Counted from the stretch's first letter, positions 29,102 through 38,938 are shown. The stretch: 64,000 nucleotides of DNA from Leptolyngbya sp. FACHB-261 (GCF_014696065.1 NZ_JACJPL010000027.1:310001-374000), one strand, 5' to 3'. Program-made: numbers and translations. Notes: generated from the letters alone by a model not told the origin.

Positions 29102-30928
29102 TTAGAGCTGGTTGACTGAGCGTTGCAGCTGAGCCAAGGCTCGGTTGTAACCAATTACGGACTGGGCCAAGTTGCTCTGAGCTTCGGTCAGGTCACGCTG
29201 CGAGTTGGTAACCTCCAACTGCGTGCCCACGCCCGCTTGAAAGCGCAGACGGGCCAGACGCAAGCCCTCTTGGGCAGACTCAACTCCAACCCGTGCCGCT
29301 GTAATCTGTTCTCGTCGCGATTGCAGGCTGAAGAAGGCATTCTCAACATCGAAGCGAACTTGGCTGCGCTGCTCAGCGAACTGGCTTTCTGCAATTGCCT
29401 CATCAGCCCGAGCCTGAGCAACCTGAGCCTGGGTTGCACCGCCGTTGAACAGAGTCCAGCGGAGGGTAACCCCAACCGTGAAGCTGTCTTGGAAACTCTC
29501 AGTGTTACGACTGAATATAGAATCCGAGTCATTGGACTGCCCCAGCAGCGTCTCGTTAAAGTTGTAACCGCCAGAAAGAGCGATTTGAGGCAACAGGGTT
29601 GTTTGCGCGGCCCGAGCCTGGTTCTGAGCAACATCTCGACGCAGGAGAAACTGTTGCAACTCAACGCGATTCGCGTAGGCAGCCAAAATTGTTTCCTCCA
29701 AGCCCAAATTCCAGGTTCCCGACACCTCGATTGGGTCAACTGCTTCCAGAGTCGCTGTTTGAGCAATATCTAGCCGCTGAGCCAATTGGCGACGGGAGAT
29801 CAGGAGATTGTTTTGAGCCTCCAACAATTGCACCTGGTCATCTGCAAGCTGGGTCTGAGCTTGTAGTGTTGCAAAGCGGGTACCAACGCCAGCCCGTTCT
29901 TGAGCCAGAGCATCGCGCACACTGATCTGAGAGGCCTCAACTGCAGCCTGTTGAATGCGCACCTGTTCGGCAGCATTCTGAAGGTCGTAGTAGAGGCCAG
30001 AGATATCTGAGCGGATGGACTGATTGATGCGGTCGACCTCTAGTTGGGCATCACGAACCTGGGTACTAGCACTCTCAATGTTGTACCGTCGTCTGCCAAA
30101 ATCTAAGATCGTGTAGTCAAGCCCCAGGTTGCCGCTGAGATCCGCGGTACCATCTTCAAGTCCGCCAGCAGCCTCGTTTCCAGGCCGATTAACGTACTGA
30201 GTCTGAACCGAGGTGCTGGCGGTGGGATAGAGCTGAGCTTCTTGTTCACGCAAGGCAGCCCGAGCTCGCTCCAGAGAAGTACGCGCCTGTTCCAACTGCC
30301 GGTTGTTTCGAGTTGCCAATTCCAGAGCCTGCTGCAAGCTGATGCCTTGGGTTGTTTCCACCCGAACCTCGAATGGCTGAGTGGGCAAGCTTAGTGGATC
30401 AGGATTGGGGCTGAGGTCGGTGGCAGACTGGCTAGCCGGGGTTGGGGTCCCTGGAGTTTGGTTAGCCGGAGCCTGGTCGGCCGGAGCTTGGTTAGCCGGA
30501 GCCTGGTCAGTCGCCCCAGGTGCCCCGGACGGGCTAGCTGTGCCGGGCGTATCTGGGCTAGCTGGCGAGGCACTGGGCTGAGGCGTTGGTGTTTGAGTCT
30601 GGGCAGCTGGAGCTGCCTCTACTGGTGTCTGCCCTGACGTCTGGCCGGATGAGCCAGAAGCAGGTCGATTGGGTTGATCGGCTGATTGGCCCGCCGGTTG
30701 ATCGCTAGCTTGACCACCCGATTGCTCAGCTGGTGGCTGGGCAGCAGGAGAGGTAGCTGGGTTAGGTGTCGCTTGGGGGGTAGTTTGAGGCGTCGTCTGT
30801 GGTGCTGTCTGCGACAGATTAATAGCTCTCGATTTCGGCTGTTGGAGTGGTGCAGCCGTGGCTTCTAGGGCTGGCAGGGTTAGAGCTGTCCCCATACCTA
30901 GCGCGATCAGATGACGGACAATTTGCAT
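29102..30928 (-). CDS. tolC: TolC-family outer membrane efflux protein
   Basis: Outer-membrane channel that works with a membrane fusion protein and an inner pump. From the ATG at 30928 (608 residues, GGGAG upstream) there is a signal peptide (MQIVRHLIALGMGTALTLPA), a Pro/Gln/Ala-rich linker at about 30-185 with APANQAPADQ repeats, and then two outer-membrane-efflux repeats. These begin LQQALELATRNNRQLEQA and LEETILAAYANRVELQQFLL and end in long coiled-coil helices. Anabaena HgdD, the TolC partner of DevBCA in glycolipid export, is of this type. It is not next to the devBCA genes here (58-61 kb), so that pairing is inference. Confidence 0.9.
   Translation of the reverse strand: MQIVRHLIALGMGTALTLPALEATAAPLQQPKSRAINLSQTAPQTTPQTTPQATPNPATSPAAQPPAEQSGGQASDQPAGQSADQPNRPASGSSGQTSGQTPVEAAPAAQTQTPTPQPSASPASPDTPGTASPSGAPGATDQAPANQAPADQAPANQTPGTPTPASQSATDLSPNPDPLSLPTQPFEVRVETTQGISLQQALELATRNNRQLEQARTSLERARAALREQEAQLYPTASTSVQTQYVNRPGNEAAGGLEDGTADLSGNLGLDYTILDFGRRRYNIESASTQVRDAQLEVDRINQSIRSDISGLYYDLQNAAEQVRIQQAAVEASQISVRDALAQERAGVGTRFATLQAQTQLADDQVQLLEAQNNLLISRRQLAQRLDIAQTATLEAVDPIEVSGTWNLGLEETILAAYANRVELQQFLLRRDVAQNQARAAQTTLLPQIALSGGYNFNETLLGQSNDSDSIFSRNTESFQDSFTVGVTLRWTLFNGGATQAQVAQARADEAIAESQFAEQRSQVRFDVENAFFSLQSRREQITAARVGVESAQEGLRLARLRFQAGVGTQLEVTNSQRDLTEAQSNLAQSVIGYNRALAQLQRSVNQL
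30454..30507 (-). repeat. In-frame repeats encoding the APANQAPADQ linker of TolC
   Basis: Near-identical units built on AGCCTGGTC(A/G)GCCGGAGC and GCTTGGTTAGCCGGAGC recur head to tail, coding alternating QAPANQAPAD. The units keep the reading frame, so length variants of the periplasmic linker would be tolerated. Confidence 0.6.
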
Positions 30929-31457
30929 ACGTGACTCCCGCACTCACACCTTCAGGCCAGAATCGGGGCCTGCTTTCCACCGCTTAGTCTACAGGTCAGC
31001 TCGGCATCCCTCAAAAAGCATAACTGACCAAATAAAGTTATTGAATAATCGTTCAGAAATTCATTGACTTGAGCCGGATGGCAAGGTGGCGGTTTTAGGT
31101 TAGCACCTGCTTGAACATTACAGCTTCATCAAAGAAATATGACTAATCTGTAGCAGGTCATGTAACAGTTTCATGTATACGAGAGCACTCAGCAAGAGGT
31201 GACTGAAAAAGCGTGAGAAGGCAAAAGCAATCAGGCAAAAGCAATGGGGTAATCTACCCACCCCATCTAATCCCCCAACTCGCTCCAACGCGCATCAAAT
31301 TATGGCTGGGTTATGAACAACTTGATCAGGGACAATTTGGTTCTCCGATAGCTAGCCAGTAGGACAACAGTCACCCTCATAAAAGCTTGCACCTAGCTCA
31401 TGATGGTCTATGCTGAGCTTGCATTCCTAGCTCAGGAGCCTGCAACAGTTACTGGGT
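30929..31457. other. Upstream region of tolC
   Basis: 529 bp between tolC (start 30928) and the stop of the first SBBP-repeat gene (31458). No gene is seen. A short direct repeat GGCAAAAGCAAT occurs twice near 31219-31240. It presumably holds the tolC promoter; no element could be fixed by eye. Confidence 0.45.
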
Positions 31458-33479
31458 TTAGGTTCTAGCTTTTCTCTGTTTTTTCAAAGTGGCCCCGAGC
31501 CTTCTACTGATCCAAGCAACCGTTGTGATTGCCAATAGACCCAAACTAGCAGAGGGCTCTGGCACAGAAGTTGACAGTGGACCAGAAATTGATTGCTCTG
31601 AATTTGAGTGCTCTAAATTGCTACTGGGTCTGCCGCTATTAGTGGAAGAACCGGACGAACCCAAATTTTTGAGTACAGGCTTGCTCAGGTTAGCCATGTA
31701 CCCTGGTATCGACTGGTCAGTAAAGGGGTCAGTAAACAGGTCAGTAAACAATTCAGGGCTGGCAGTTGTATCAGTTGGGGAGTTGGTCACAGCAGTATTA
31801 AATCCCTGTGAATTTCCGCCAAAAGCTCTCAACGTTCCCGAGCTTGTATCCAGTTTGGCAACCCAACTACCAGTAGGCGCAGCCTTAGCCGTTTTCCCAG
31901 AGCCGTCAGTCACGCCAGTCACGTAGACTTTACCCGTGTTGTCTCCAGTAATTCCGTAAGCCCGGTCAAATTTGGAGGTACCAAACTGCCGCAGCCACAC
32001 CTGATTACCCTGGGTGTCATATCTAGCTACCCAGGTATCAAAAGACCCAACATTGGTGCCTGACAAATTACCGCTGGTATACCCGCTTAAGACAATGCTG
32101 TCATTGCCATCAATGAACATCTCAATAGGCTCATCGGTGCTGGCTTTACCAAGCTGTTTAATCCACAGTTGATTGCCATTGCTGTCAAATTTAGCCAACC
32201 AGGTATCATAAGACCCGGCATTGTTACCACCCAAGCCACCTAGAGTCCAGCCGGTTACGTAAACATTACCCTGGCTGTCAGTGTCAACTGCGAGTGAGCG
32301 CTCATCATCCGCAGTACCCAATTGTCGGATCCACTGAACCTGACCCCTGTTGTTGAACTTAGCGACCCAGGCATCATCAAGGCCAGCATTGTTTTTGGCT
32401 AAATCCCCTGCGGTCCAGCCGGTCAGATAAACACTGCCATCCTGGTCATCGACAGCAATGCTGGAAGATTCATCATCAGCCTGGTTGACGCTTCCCAAAG
32501 TTGTGAGCCATTTCTGGTTGCCATTTGTGTCAAATTTGCTGGCCCAGAAGTCAGCCGTTGCCAGATCCTTGGCTGGTTTGACATCTACGCCCGTTACATA
32601 GGCGTTACCAGTAGTATCCACATCAATACTGAAGGTTTGGAAAATAGAGTTGCGTCCAAACTGCTTAATCCATAGCTGATTACCATTACTGTCAAACTTG
32701 GCAACAAAGGCATCAGAAGTTTCTGCTTGCTTAGATGCGGCCAAATCCCCTTCGGTGATCCCTGCAACATAGAAGTTGCCTTCGCTGTCGGTGTCGATAC
32801 TTAAGATCGTGTCGAGGCGCTCGCTACCAAACTGTTTGCTGAACAGCAACTTGCCTTGACGGTCATACTTAGTGACGACAGCATCACGAGGATCCGGTTT
32901 ATTTGCTGTCTTCAAAGTACTGGTCGTTCCTCCGGCAACATAGACATTGCCAGAGGGATCAGTGGCAGTGGCCGGTGTAAGGTCAAACTCCTGGGCTTCC
33001 TGTTGAGATTGAGAGTAGTTTTGACCTAGGCTCCAGTTAGGATTTGCAAGTAGGAAATTGGCAATTTCGAGGCTATTTTGCTGCGGAAACTGGCTCGAAC
33101 CAATACCAACATTTAGCCTCGAATAACTAGTGACATTACTGCTGTAAACAGAAGTCAAAACCGGGTTGAGACCAGCAAAAAAACCAAAGCCGTTTGGACT
33201 GGAGCCACCCAAACTGGAGTTAGCCAAACTATTTTGGTCGTAGTCAACCTGTTGCCAGTTTCTAGGGGTAAAAGTGTTGTGACCAAGCTGTAGAAGCGGA
33301 GCACCAAATAGGACATCACCCTGAAACAGACCAATCGGAAATTCACCAACAGCAGGCTTGAGCAATTGAGGACCAAGCAAACCATCAGCTTCAGGCCAGC
33401 TTTCCATTAGTTGGGTAGCCCTCCAGGCTGTAACGAGCTCGTTCTCTAGTGTATTGGCCTGTATTGGGTTAGCAGCCAC
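31458..33479 (-). CDS. SBBP-repeat beta-propeller protein with PEP-CTERM tail (paralogue 1)
   Basis: A 673-residue exported protein. After an N-terminal region of about 170 residues, about six repeats of 50-60 residues follow, each with a core like SQGNVYVTGWT and DTWLAKFDSNGNQLW; these are seven-bladed-propeller (SBBP) repeats. The C-terminus is SVPEPSASLGLLAI, a hydrophobic stretch, then a basic tail (RRLGATLKKQRKA), i.e. a PEP-CTERM sorting signal recognised by exosortase. No classical N-terminal signal peptide is obvious. The start is GTG in the context AAGTGGCTGC shared by all three paralogues. It is more diverged from the other two at its N-terminus and lacks their shared upstream repeats. 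Confidence 0.85.
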   Translation of the reverse strand: MAANPIQANTLENELVTAWRATQLMESWPEADGLLGPQLLKPAVGEFPIGLFQGDVLFGAPLLQLGHNTFTPRNWQQVDYDQNSLANSSLGGSSPNGFGFFAGLNPVLTSVYSSNVTSYSRLNVGIGSSQFPQQNSLEIANFLLANPNWSLGQNYSQSQQEAQEFDLTPATATDPSGNVYVAGGTTSTLKTANKPDPRDAVVTKYDRQGKLLFSKQFGSERLDTILSIDTDSEGNFYVAGITEGDLAASKQAETSDAFVAKFDSNGNQLWIKQFGRNSIFQTFSIDVDTTGNAYVTGVDVKPAKDLATADFWASKFDTNGNQKWLTTLGSVNQADDESSSIAVDDQDGSVYLTGWTAGDLAKNNAGLDDAWVAKFNNRGQVQWIRQLGTADDERSLAVDTDSQGNVYVTGWTLGGLGGNNAGSYDTWLAKFDSNGNQLWIKQLGKASTDEPIEMFIDGNDSIVLSGYTSGNLSGTNVGSFDTWVARYDTQGNQVWLRQFGTSKFDRAYGITGDNTGKVYVTGVTDGSGKTAKAAPTGSWVAKLDTSSGTLRAFGGNSQGFNTAVTNSPTDTTASPELFTDLFTDPFTDQSIPGYMANLSKPVLKNLGSSGSSTNSGRPSSNLEHSNSEQSISGPLSTSVPEPSASLGLLAITTVAWISRRLGATLKKQRKART

Positions 33480-34000
33480 TTTACATCGCTCTTATTCAGC
33501 TGAAAGGTAGACGGTCGAAGCAGTTTGTAATCAACTGTTTTTGCCAAATTGGTTTCGTCAACTTGGTTTTGACTTGCACTCCAGCTCAATGCAACCACCC
33601 TGATTGGTATACAACTTAGTTCCCAAGTAGGATGGCTAGCCAGAGGCTCATCTGAAGAAACGCGAGAAGTGTGAAGTTCTAGCAGGCTTACTCTGGGTCA
33701 TAGTTCCTGAAAGCCATTCTCCATAAGGATTCTGCCATTCCACTTACCAACCTGCTAATCGCTAATCAGCATCTTTACTGAGAAATCATATGGAGACACA
33801 GCCTAGGCATAGTATAGGCACTAAGCAAAATCAGCCGTGCCAGTGATCACGGCCCTCTCCTGAGATCGAATTTAGACTGAGTGTTTTTTGCCAATCAAAA
33901 CCTTGCAGAGCTGCCCCTGACCGGTACCAGCTAGCAAGTGCCAACAAAGATAGGTCTGCTAAGGCTAGCAGACCTATCTTCTACCTACTCCGCATCGGAG
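33480..34000. other. Gene-free region between SBBP paralogues 1 and 2
   Basis: 521 bp. It contains the probable terminator of paralogue 2 (33949-33978) and the upstream region of paralogue 1. The 24-nt repeat found upstream of paralogues 2 and 3 is absent here. Nothing else is recognisable. Confidence 0.5.
33949..33978 (-). terminator. Terminator of SBBP paralogue 2
   Basis: GATAGGTCTGCTA (33949-33961) is a perfect complement of TAGCAGACCTATC (33966-33978) with loop AGGC. Read on the minus strand the hairpin is followed by TTTGTTGG. It lies 22 bp after the paralogue 2 stop. Confidence 0.75.
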
Positions 34001-36070
34001 TTATTGAGCTGAGGCTCTTGTTCTTGCCTTGCTTGCCGCTTTCGAGCGAGCTTGCAGCTTTCTCCTGATGCATGCAACACCGGCAATTGCCAATAAGCCC
34101 AGGCCAGCAGAAGGCTCTGGTACAGAGGTTGGCGGTTGGCCACCGTAAGGATTAGAAACCAGGGGTTCTAGACCTCGGCCGCTCGGTCCACCACTGTCTG
34201 GACTGAGACCTAAGGTCCCAGTGACGAATTGCTGGAAGAAGTCACCGATATAGTCAGCTTGTTCACCACTGACTGGTCGAGTTGCTGGTGCACTGCTCGC
34301 GAAACCTTTCGGAATCGAGGCGAGGCTGACAGTCTGGCCATTACCGCTAAAGTCTTTCAAGCTTCCTGAGGTGGCATCAAGCTTGGCAGTCCAAGCATCG
34401 AAAGACCCAGCATTGAGGGAGCCCAAAGAGCCACCCGTTACACCTGTGACATAAAGGTTGCCAAAAGCATCGCTGGTGACCCCATAAGCCTGATCAAACT
34501 TAGAGGTGCCAAACTGTTGCAGCCATATCTGGTTCCCAGCTGTGTCGAACCGGGTTACGAAGGCATCGAAGGAGCCAGCATTAATCCCTTCAAGGTTGCC
34601 GTTGGTATAGCCAGTCAGGAAGATGTTGTCAGATTGGTCGATGAAGATATCAAAACCTTCATCATCAGCAGCACTACCAAACTGCTTCACCCATAGCTGA
34701 TTACCTTCGCTGTCATATTTGGTCAGGTAGACATCATAGGAACCTTTATTCTCATCACCTAAGGTGCCTAAGGTCCAGCCAGCCGTATAGACATTGCCCT
34801 GGCTATCGGTGTCAACACCCCACGACCATTCGTAATCGGGAGTTCCATACTGCTTCACCCACTGCGCTTGACCGGTGGCATTGTCGAACTTGGCAATGTA
34901 GTTGTCGTACAAGCCAGCATTTTGGAAACTACCTGGCGAGTCGATTCGAGGCAAATCGCCCAAAGTCCAGCCCGTAGCGTAAACGCTGCCATCGCTACTG
35001 ACAGTAACATCGTAGGATTCATCAAAATCATTGTCTACACTACCCACTTCGGTGAACCATTGCTGGCTACCATTCGTGTCAAACTTGCTCACCCACAAGT
35101 TATCAGTGGCAAGATCTTCAGATGCTCTGACATCTAATCCCGATACATAAACATTGCCACCGGCATCAACATCAAGGCCGAAGGCTTGAAAGATAACATT
35201 CTGCCCAAACTGCTCCAGCCACACCTGGTTGCCACTGCTGTCGTACTTGGCAACGAAGGCATCAGTGCTTTCTGCTTGTTTGGTTCCCTCTAAGTTGCCT
35301 GCGGTAATTCCCGATACATAGAAGTTACCTTGAGCATCAGTGGCGATATTGGAGACTGTGTCAAAACTTGAGGTGCCAATCTGCTTGGTGAACAGCACAT
35401 TGCCCTGGCTGTCATACTTGGTCACTAAGCCATCACGAGAAAGCCCGCTGTTGGTTTTGCCAATAGAGCCCGTGGTTCCCCCAGCCGTGTAGACATTGCC
35501 TGAGGTGTCGGTAGCCGCGCGAACAGAGATATCAAAACCAGCAGTTCCCTGTTGCTGAGCCTTCGGGACCACTGGCCCTGGTGGAGGAGTATTGCCCTCA
35601 AACTTGAAGTAGTTACTAGCCAGATTTAGATTGGAATTACCTAGCAAGAAACCGACAACATCAACACCATTTTGGTCCTGCTGGAGAATTGCTGAGCCAA
35701 CTCCAACATCCAATAATTGGTAGTTGTTGGCATTGCCATTGAGCTGGATGAAATCCTGGGCAGGATTGAAATCACCAACGAAACCAAAATCGTTTAAGCC
35801 GAGGATTTGCGGGTTGCCGTTATCGTAGTAGGCTTGCTGATAATCACCGAATACAAAGGTATCGCTCCATTGGCGAGAAGCTGGATCCTCAATGGTTACA
35901 TCACCAATGAAAAGATCGATTTGGGGCAGATTTGGAACACCACTTATGGGTTGATAACCCAGCAAGGTATCGTTGCCAGTACGCGCTGCAATTACTTGGC
36001 TTATCTGAGTCCCTGCAGCGAGGTCGCTATTAGGTGTGTAAATTTGAACCGTGAATAACTGCTCAGCCAC
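34001..36070 (-). CDS. SBBP-repeat beta-propeller protein with PEP-CTERM tail (paralogue 2)
   Basis: 689 residues. The N-terminal part (AEQLFTVQIYTPNSDLAAG) is followed by six SBBP repeats of about 55 residues, each with DAQGNFYVSGIT- or SQGNVYTAGWT-like strands and AKYDSSGNQVW-like strands, plus a half repeat: consistent with one closed seven-bladed propeller. The C-terminus SVPEPSAGLGLLAIAGVAC, followed by basic residues, is a PEP-CTERM signal. The start is GTG at 36070 with AGGAGA upstream. It is closely related to paralogue 3 over its whole length and in its upstream DNA, so the pair is a recent tandem duplication. Likely surface-located; binding partner unknown. Confidence 0.85.
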   Translation of the reverse strand: MAEQLFTVQIYTPNSDLAAGTQISQVIAARTGNDTLLGYQPISGVPNLPQIDLFIGDVTIEDPASRQWSDTFVFGDYQQAYYDNGNPQILGLNDFGFVGDFNPAQDFIQLNGNANNYQLLDVGVGSAILQQDQNGVDVVGFLLGNSNLNLASNYFKFEGNTPPPGPVVPKAQQQGTAGFDISVRAATDTSGNVYTAGGTTGSIGKTNSGLSRDGLVTKYDSQGNVLFTKQIGTSSFDTVSNIATDAQGNFYVSGITAGNLEGTKQAESTDAFVAKYDSSGNQVWLEQFGQNVIFQAFGLDVDAGGNVYVSGLDVRASEDLATDNLWVSKFDTNGSQQWFTEVGSVDNDFDESYDVTVSSDGSVYATGWTLGDLPRIDSPGSFQNAGLYDNYIAKFDNATGQAQWVKQYGTPDYEWSWGVDTDSQGNVYTAGWTLGTLGDENKGSYDVYLTKYDSEGNQLWVKQFGSAADDEGFDIFIDQSDNIFLTGYTNGNLEGINAGSFDAFVTRFDTAGNQIWLQQFGTSKFDQAYGVTSDAFGNLYVTGVTGGSLGSLNAGSFDAWTAKLDATSGSLKDFSGNGQTVSLASIPKGFASSAPATRPVSGEQADYIGDFFQQFVTGTLGLSPDSGGPSGRGLEPLVSNPYGGQPPTSVPEPSAGLGLLAIAGVACIRRKLQARSKAASKARTRASAQ

Positions 36071-36207
36071 TTTGTGCCGATCTCCTATAGCAAAAAATTG
36101 ACAGTAAAAGCGGCCTCAGGTGGGCTCCGAATACGGTGCTATCCCTCAGAATGCAGACGCTCACGGAAATGCTCAGTCCATTTCCTAGTAGCGCGACCGG
36201 GTGTTAT

Positions 36208-36231
36208 GTAGATGCTTGTCTTAAGAGATGC
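36208..36231. promoter_or_regulatory. 24-nt upstream repeat, copy A
   Basis: GTAGATGCTTGTCTTAAGAG followed by ATGC. It lies 137 bp before the start of SBBP paralogue 2. It has an imperfect palindrome around CTTAAG and is followed by AAATCAGGCGCATGG, as in copy C. Confidence 0.5.
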
Positions 36232-36296
36232 AAATCAGGCGCATGGCCTTGAGAACGCTGAGGGCATTCCTCTGGCAGCGCGGCTGGAAGTGTTGC

Positions 36297-36320
36297 GTAG
36301 ATGCTCGTCTTAAGAGATGC
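36297..36320. promoter_or_regulatory. 24-nt upstream repeat, copy B
   Basis: GTAGATGCTCGTCTTAAGAG followed by ATGC, 89 bp from copy A. It is identical to copies C and D over 24 bases. Confidence 0.5.
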
Positions 36321-36650
36321 GATTCAGCAAGGTTACTTACCCTGAAATCCCGTAAGCCCCTGAAAGCCGCTTTCTGTGCGCATCCTGCCATTGACACTAG
36401 GGGAATGTCGATAGGCGCCTGAGTATCTTTACGGAGAAATTACATAGATTGAGCATCTACCTATTGGCAGAATGCTGAGCTCAACGTCTGTAGCCGCGAT
36501 CACAGACAGCTCTTAGACAGCTGCGTGACCAAAAGTATAGATTTTTACCTGTAAAGACTTTGCAGAACTTCCAGAGACTAGAAAATAGCCCCGAAGGCTT
36601 GCAAAATGGCCTTATTGATTCAGTGGCACCCCAAAGACACCTACGCATTT

Positions 36651-36683
36651 CAAGTAGGTCTACTGCTTGAGCAGACCTACTTG
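36651..36683. terminator. Hairpin after SBBP paralogue 3
   Basis: CAAGTAGGTCT (36651-36661) pairs with AGACCTACTTG (36673-36683). It lies 38 bp past the paralogue 3 stop. On the minus strand it is not followed by a T-run, so termination is uncertain, but the arms resemble those of the terminator after paralogue 2 (AGGTCT/AGACCT). Confidence 0.5.
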
Positions 36684-36721
36684 AAGCAGGCAACGCCTGT
36701 ATTACCAGGGCTAGTTCTGTG

Positions 36722-38773
36722 TTACTGAACTGGCAGTCTCGCCTTGCCCGAAGCTTTGGAGCGAGCTCTCAGTTTTCTGCTAACGCAGGAGAAGGCTGCA
36801 AGCGCCAATAGACCCAAGCCAGCAGAGGGCTCAGGCACAGAAGTTGGCGGTGGAGCATAAGGATCTGTAACTAATTTCTCCAAACCTGTTCCGTTGGGTC
36901 CACCACTACCACCACTTAGGCCCAGTGTGCCAGTAACAAACTGCTCGAAGAAGTTTTCAAGCAAGCCTTTCTGCTGGGCATTGAGCTGTTGAGTTGCCGA
37001 CTTGCTAATGGGGACAGAGGCTGAGCGATCAGCCGTCTGTGCAGTGCCACCGAAGTTCAGCAAGTTACCAGAGGATACATCGAGCTTAGCGACCCAGCTA
37101 TCGAAAGAGCCAGCATTGAGGCCACCTAAAGAACCCTGAGTGATACCTGTAACGTAGAGGTTGCCGACGTTATCGCTGGTAATACTGTAGGCTTGATCGT
37201 AATCAGGAGTGCCAAATTGTTGAAGCCATACCTGATTTCCATTGACGTCATATCTAGCAACCCAGGGATCAAAAGACCCAAGGTTAGGTCCGCCAAAGCT
37301 GCCGTTGGTATAACCGGTGATGAAGAGGTTGTCTTGGGAATCGATGACTAAGTCGAAGGCTTCATCATCCCCGTCAGAACCAAACTGTTGAATCCACAGT
37401 TGGTTACCAAGGGCGTCAAACTTGGTTAAAAAGGCGTCGTAGGAGCCAGGGTTCTCGTCGCCTAATTGGCCTAAAGTCCAGCCGGTTGCATAAACATTGC
37501 CCTGGCTGTCAGTATCAACACTCCACGACCATTCATAGTCCGGAGTGCCGAACTGTCGGACAAACTCTACCTGGCCAGTACTACTTTCAAACTTAGCAAC
37601 CAGACCATCGTAAAGGCCTTTGTTCTCCGCGGCTACATCGCCACCTAGAGTCCAGCCAGTTGCATAAATGCTGCCATCATTACCGACAGTCACCCCATAA
37701 GACTCGTCAAAACTAGCGGGAGTGCCAATCTCGGTAAACCACTGCTGATTACCGTTCGTATCGAACTTACTGGTCCAGAAATTAGTTTGAAAACCGACTG
37801 GTACAACCGGCTCTCCCTCGACAGGCCTAACCGTTGCACCGGATAGATAAACTGTGCCACTGCCATCCACATCAATGGAATAGGCGCTATCAGATAGGCC
37901 ATTGCTCAACGTTTCAATCCACTGCTGGTTACCATTGCTGTCGAATTTGGCAACAAAGGCATCGCCAATAGCTCCTTGCTCGGCTCCGCCTAGATCACCT
38001 TCAGTATTGCCAGCAACGTAGAAGTTACCTTGAGCATCGGTGTCAATGGCAAAGATTTGATCGAACTCGTCGGTACCGAACTGTTTGGTAAACAGCAGAT
38101 TGCCCTGGTTATCGTACTTAGCAACTACCGCATCACGAGAATCCCCATTATTAGCACCACCTAGGGAGCCGTTTGTCGCTCCGGCAATATAGACATTGCC
38201 CGAGGTGTCTGTGGTCGTGGCAGGTGTCAAGTCAAAACGGGGGGTTCCCAGTTGCTGAGCCTTAGGCACGGTTGGCCCAGGAGGTGGTGTGGTCCCTCGA
38301 TAATTAAAATAGTTACTGTCTAGGCTCAAATTTGTGTTGCCGAGCAAAAAGCCGACAACATCAGCACCGTCTTGATTCTGCTGAAGAATTGCAGAGCCAA
38401 GGCCAACGTCAACGAGCTGATAGTTGCTCGCGTTACCGTAGAGCTGGATAGTATCTAGTGCCGGGTTAAAGTCAGTTACAAGGCCAAAATCGTTTAGACC
38501 AAGGATATTAGCATCACCATTGCCATAGTAAGACTGGTTTGAATCACCTAGAATAAAGGTGTCGCTCCACTGACGCAAAGCCGGATCCTCGACAGCCACA
38601 TCACCGAGAAAAATCTCGATTTGGGTTTGACCAGGTTTGCTAACTGGTTGATAGCCTAGAAGAGCGTCGTTACCAGTACGACCATAAATAATCTGAATTT
38701 GACCTAGGTTAAAGGCAGCAGCGACATCGCTGTTAGGAGTGTAAGTTTGCAGGGCAAATACCTGTTCAGCCAC
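36722..38773 (-). CDS. SBBP-repeat beta-propeller protein with PEP-CTERM tail (paralogue 3)
   Basis: 683 residues, with the same plan as paralogue 2: an N-terminal region (AEQVFALQTYTPNSDVAAA), repeats with cores such as SQGNVYATGWTLGQLGDENP and DNLFITGYTNGSFGG, and the PEP-CTERM tail SVPEPSAGLGLLALAAFSC with basic end. The start is GTG at 38773 with GGAG upstream. Exosortase processing and export to the cell surface are inferred from the tail. No exosortase gene is in the window. Confidence 0.85.
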   Translation of the reverse strand: MAEQVFALQTYTPNSDVAAAFNLGQIQIIYGRTGNDALLGYQPVSKPGQTQIEIFLGDVAVEDPALRQWSDTFILGDSNQSYYGNGDANILGLNDFGLVTDFNPALDTIQLYGNASNYQLVDVGLGSAILQQNQDGADVVGFLLGNTNLSLDSNYFNYRGTTPPPGPTVPKAQQLGTPRFDLTPATTTDTSGNVYIAGATNGSLGGANNGDSRDAVVAKYDNQGNLLFTKQFGTDEFDQIFAIDTDAQGNFYVAGNTEGDLGGAEQGAIGDAFVAKFDSNGNQQWIETLSNGLSDSAYSIDVDGSGTVYLSGATVRPVEGEPVVPVGFQTNFWTSKFDTNGNQQWFTEIGTPASFDESYGVTVGNDGSIYATGWTLGGDVAAENKGLYDGLVAKFESSTGQVEFVRQFGTPDYEWSWSVDTDSQGNVYATGWTLGQLGDENPGSYDAFLTKFDALGNQLWIQQFGSDGDDEAFDLVIDSQDNLFITGYTNGSFGGPNLGSFDPWVARYDVNGNQVWLQQFGTPDYDQAYSITSDNVGNLYVTGITQGSLGGLNAGSFDSWVAKLDVSSGNLLNFGGTAQTADRSASVPISKSATQQLNAQQKGLLENFFEQFVTGTLGLSGGSGGPNGTGLEKLVTDPYAPPPTSVPEPSAGLGLLALAAFSCVSRKLRARSKASGKARLPVQ

Positions 38774-38914
38774 TTTAAGTTGCTCTCCACAAGCAGAGAA
38801 TTGGTCGTAAAAGCGGCTCCAGATCGGCTTTGGGTTTTACGTCGCTACAGCTCAAGACGCGTGATGCCGTAGAAATGCACAGTGCATTCCTCAACGTCAC
38901 GGTTAGGGTGTTGT

Positions 38915-38938
38915 GTAGATGCTCGTCTTAAGAGATGC
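38915..38938. promoter_or_regulatory. 24-nt upstream repeat, copy C
   Basis: GTAGATGCTCGTCTTAAGAG followed by ATGC, 141 bp before the start of SBBP paralogue 3, followed by AAATCAGGCGCATAG as in copy A. Its position relative to the gene equals that of copy A within 4 bp. Confidence 0.5.

Larger units (their letters stand above)
36071..36721. other. Upstream region of SBBP paralogue 2
   Basis: 651 bp, no gene. It contains a pair of 24-nt repeats (36208-36231, 36297-36320) and a stretch (about 36330-36470) clearly homologous to the DNA upstream of paralogue 3. The whole upstream region was therefore duplicated together with the gene. Confidence 0.6.

Noticed and set aside
36651-36683. Firm Rho-independent terminator after SBBP paralogue 3
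   Set aside because: The stem is good, but the minus-strand downstream bases are AAATGCG rather than a T-run, so it is kept only as a tentative hairpin.
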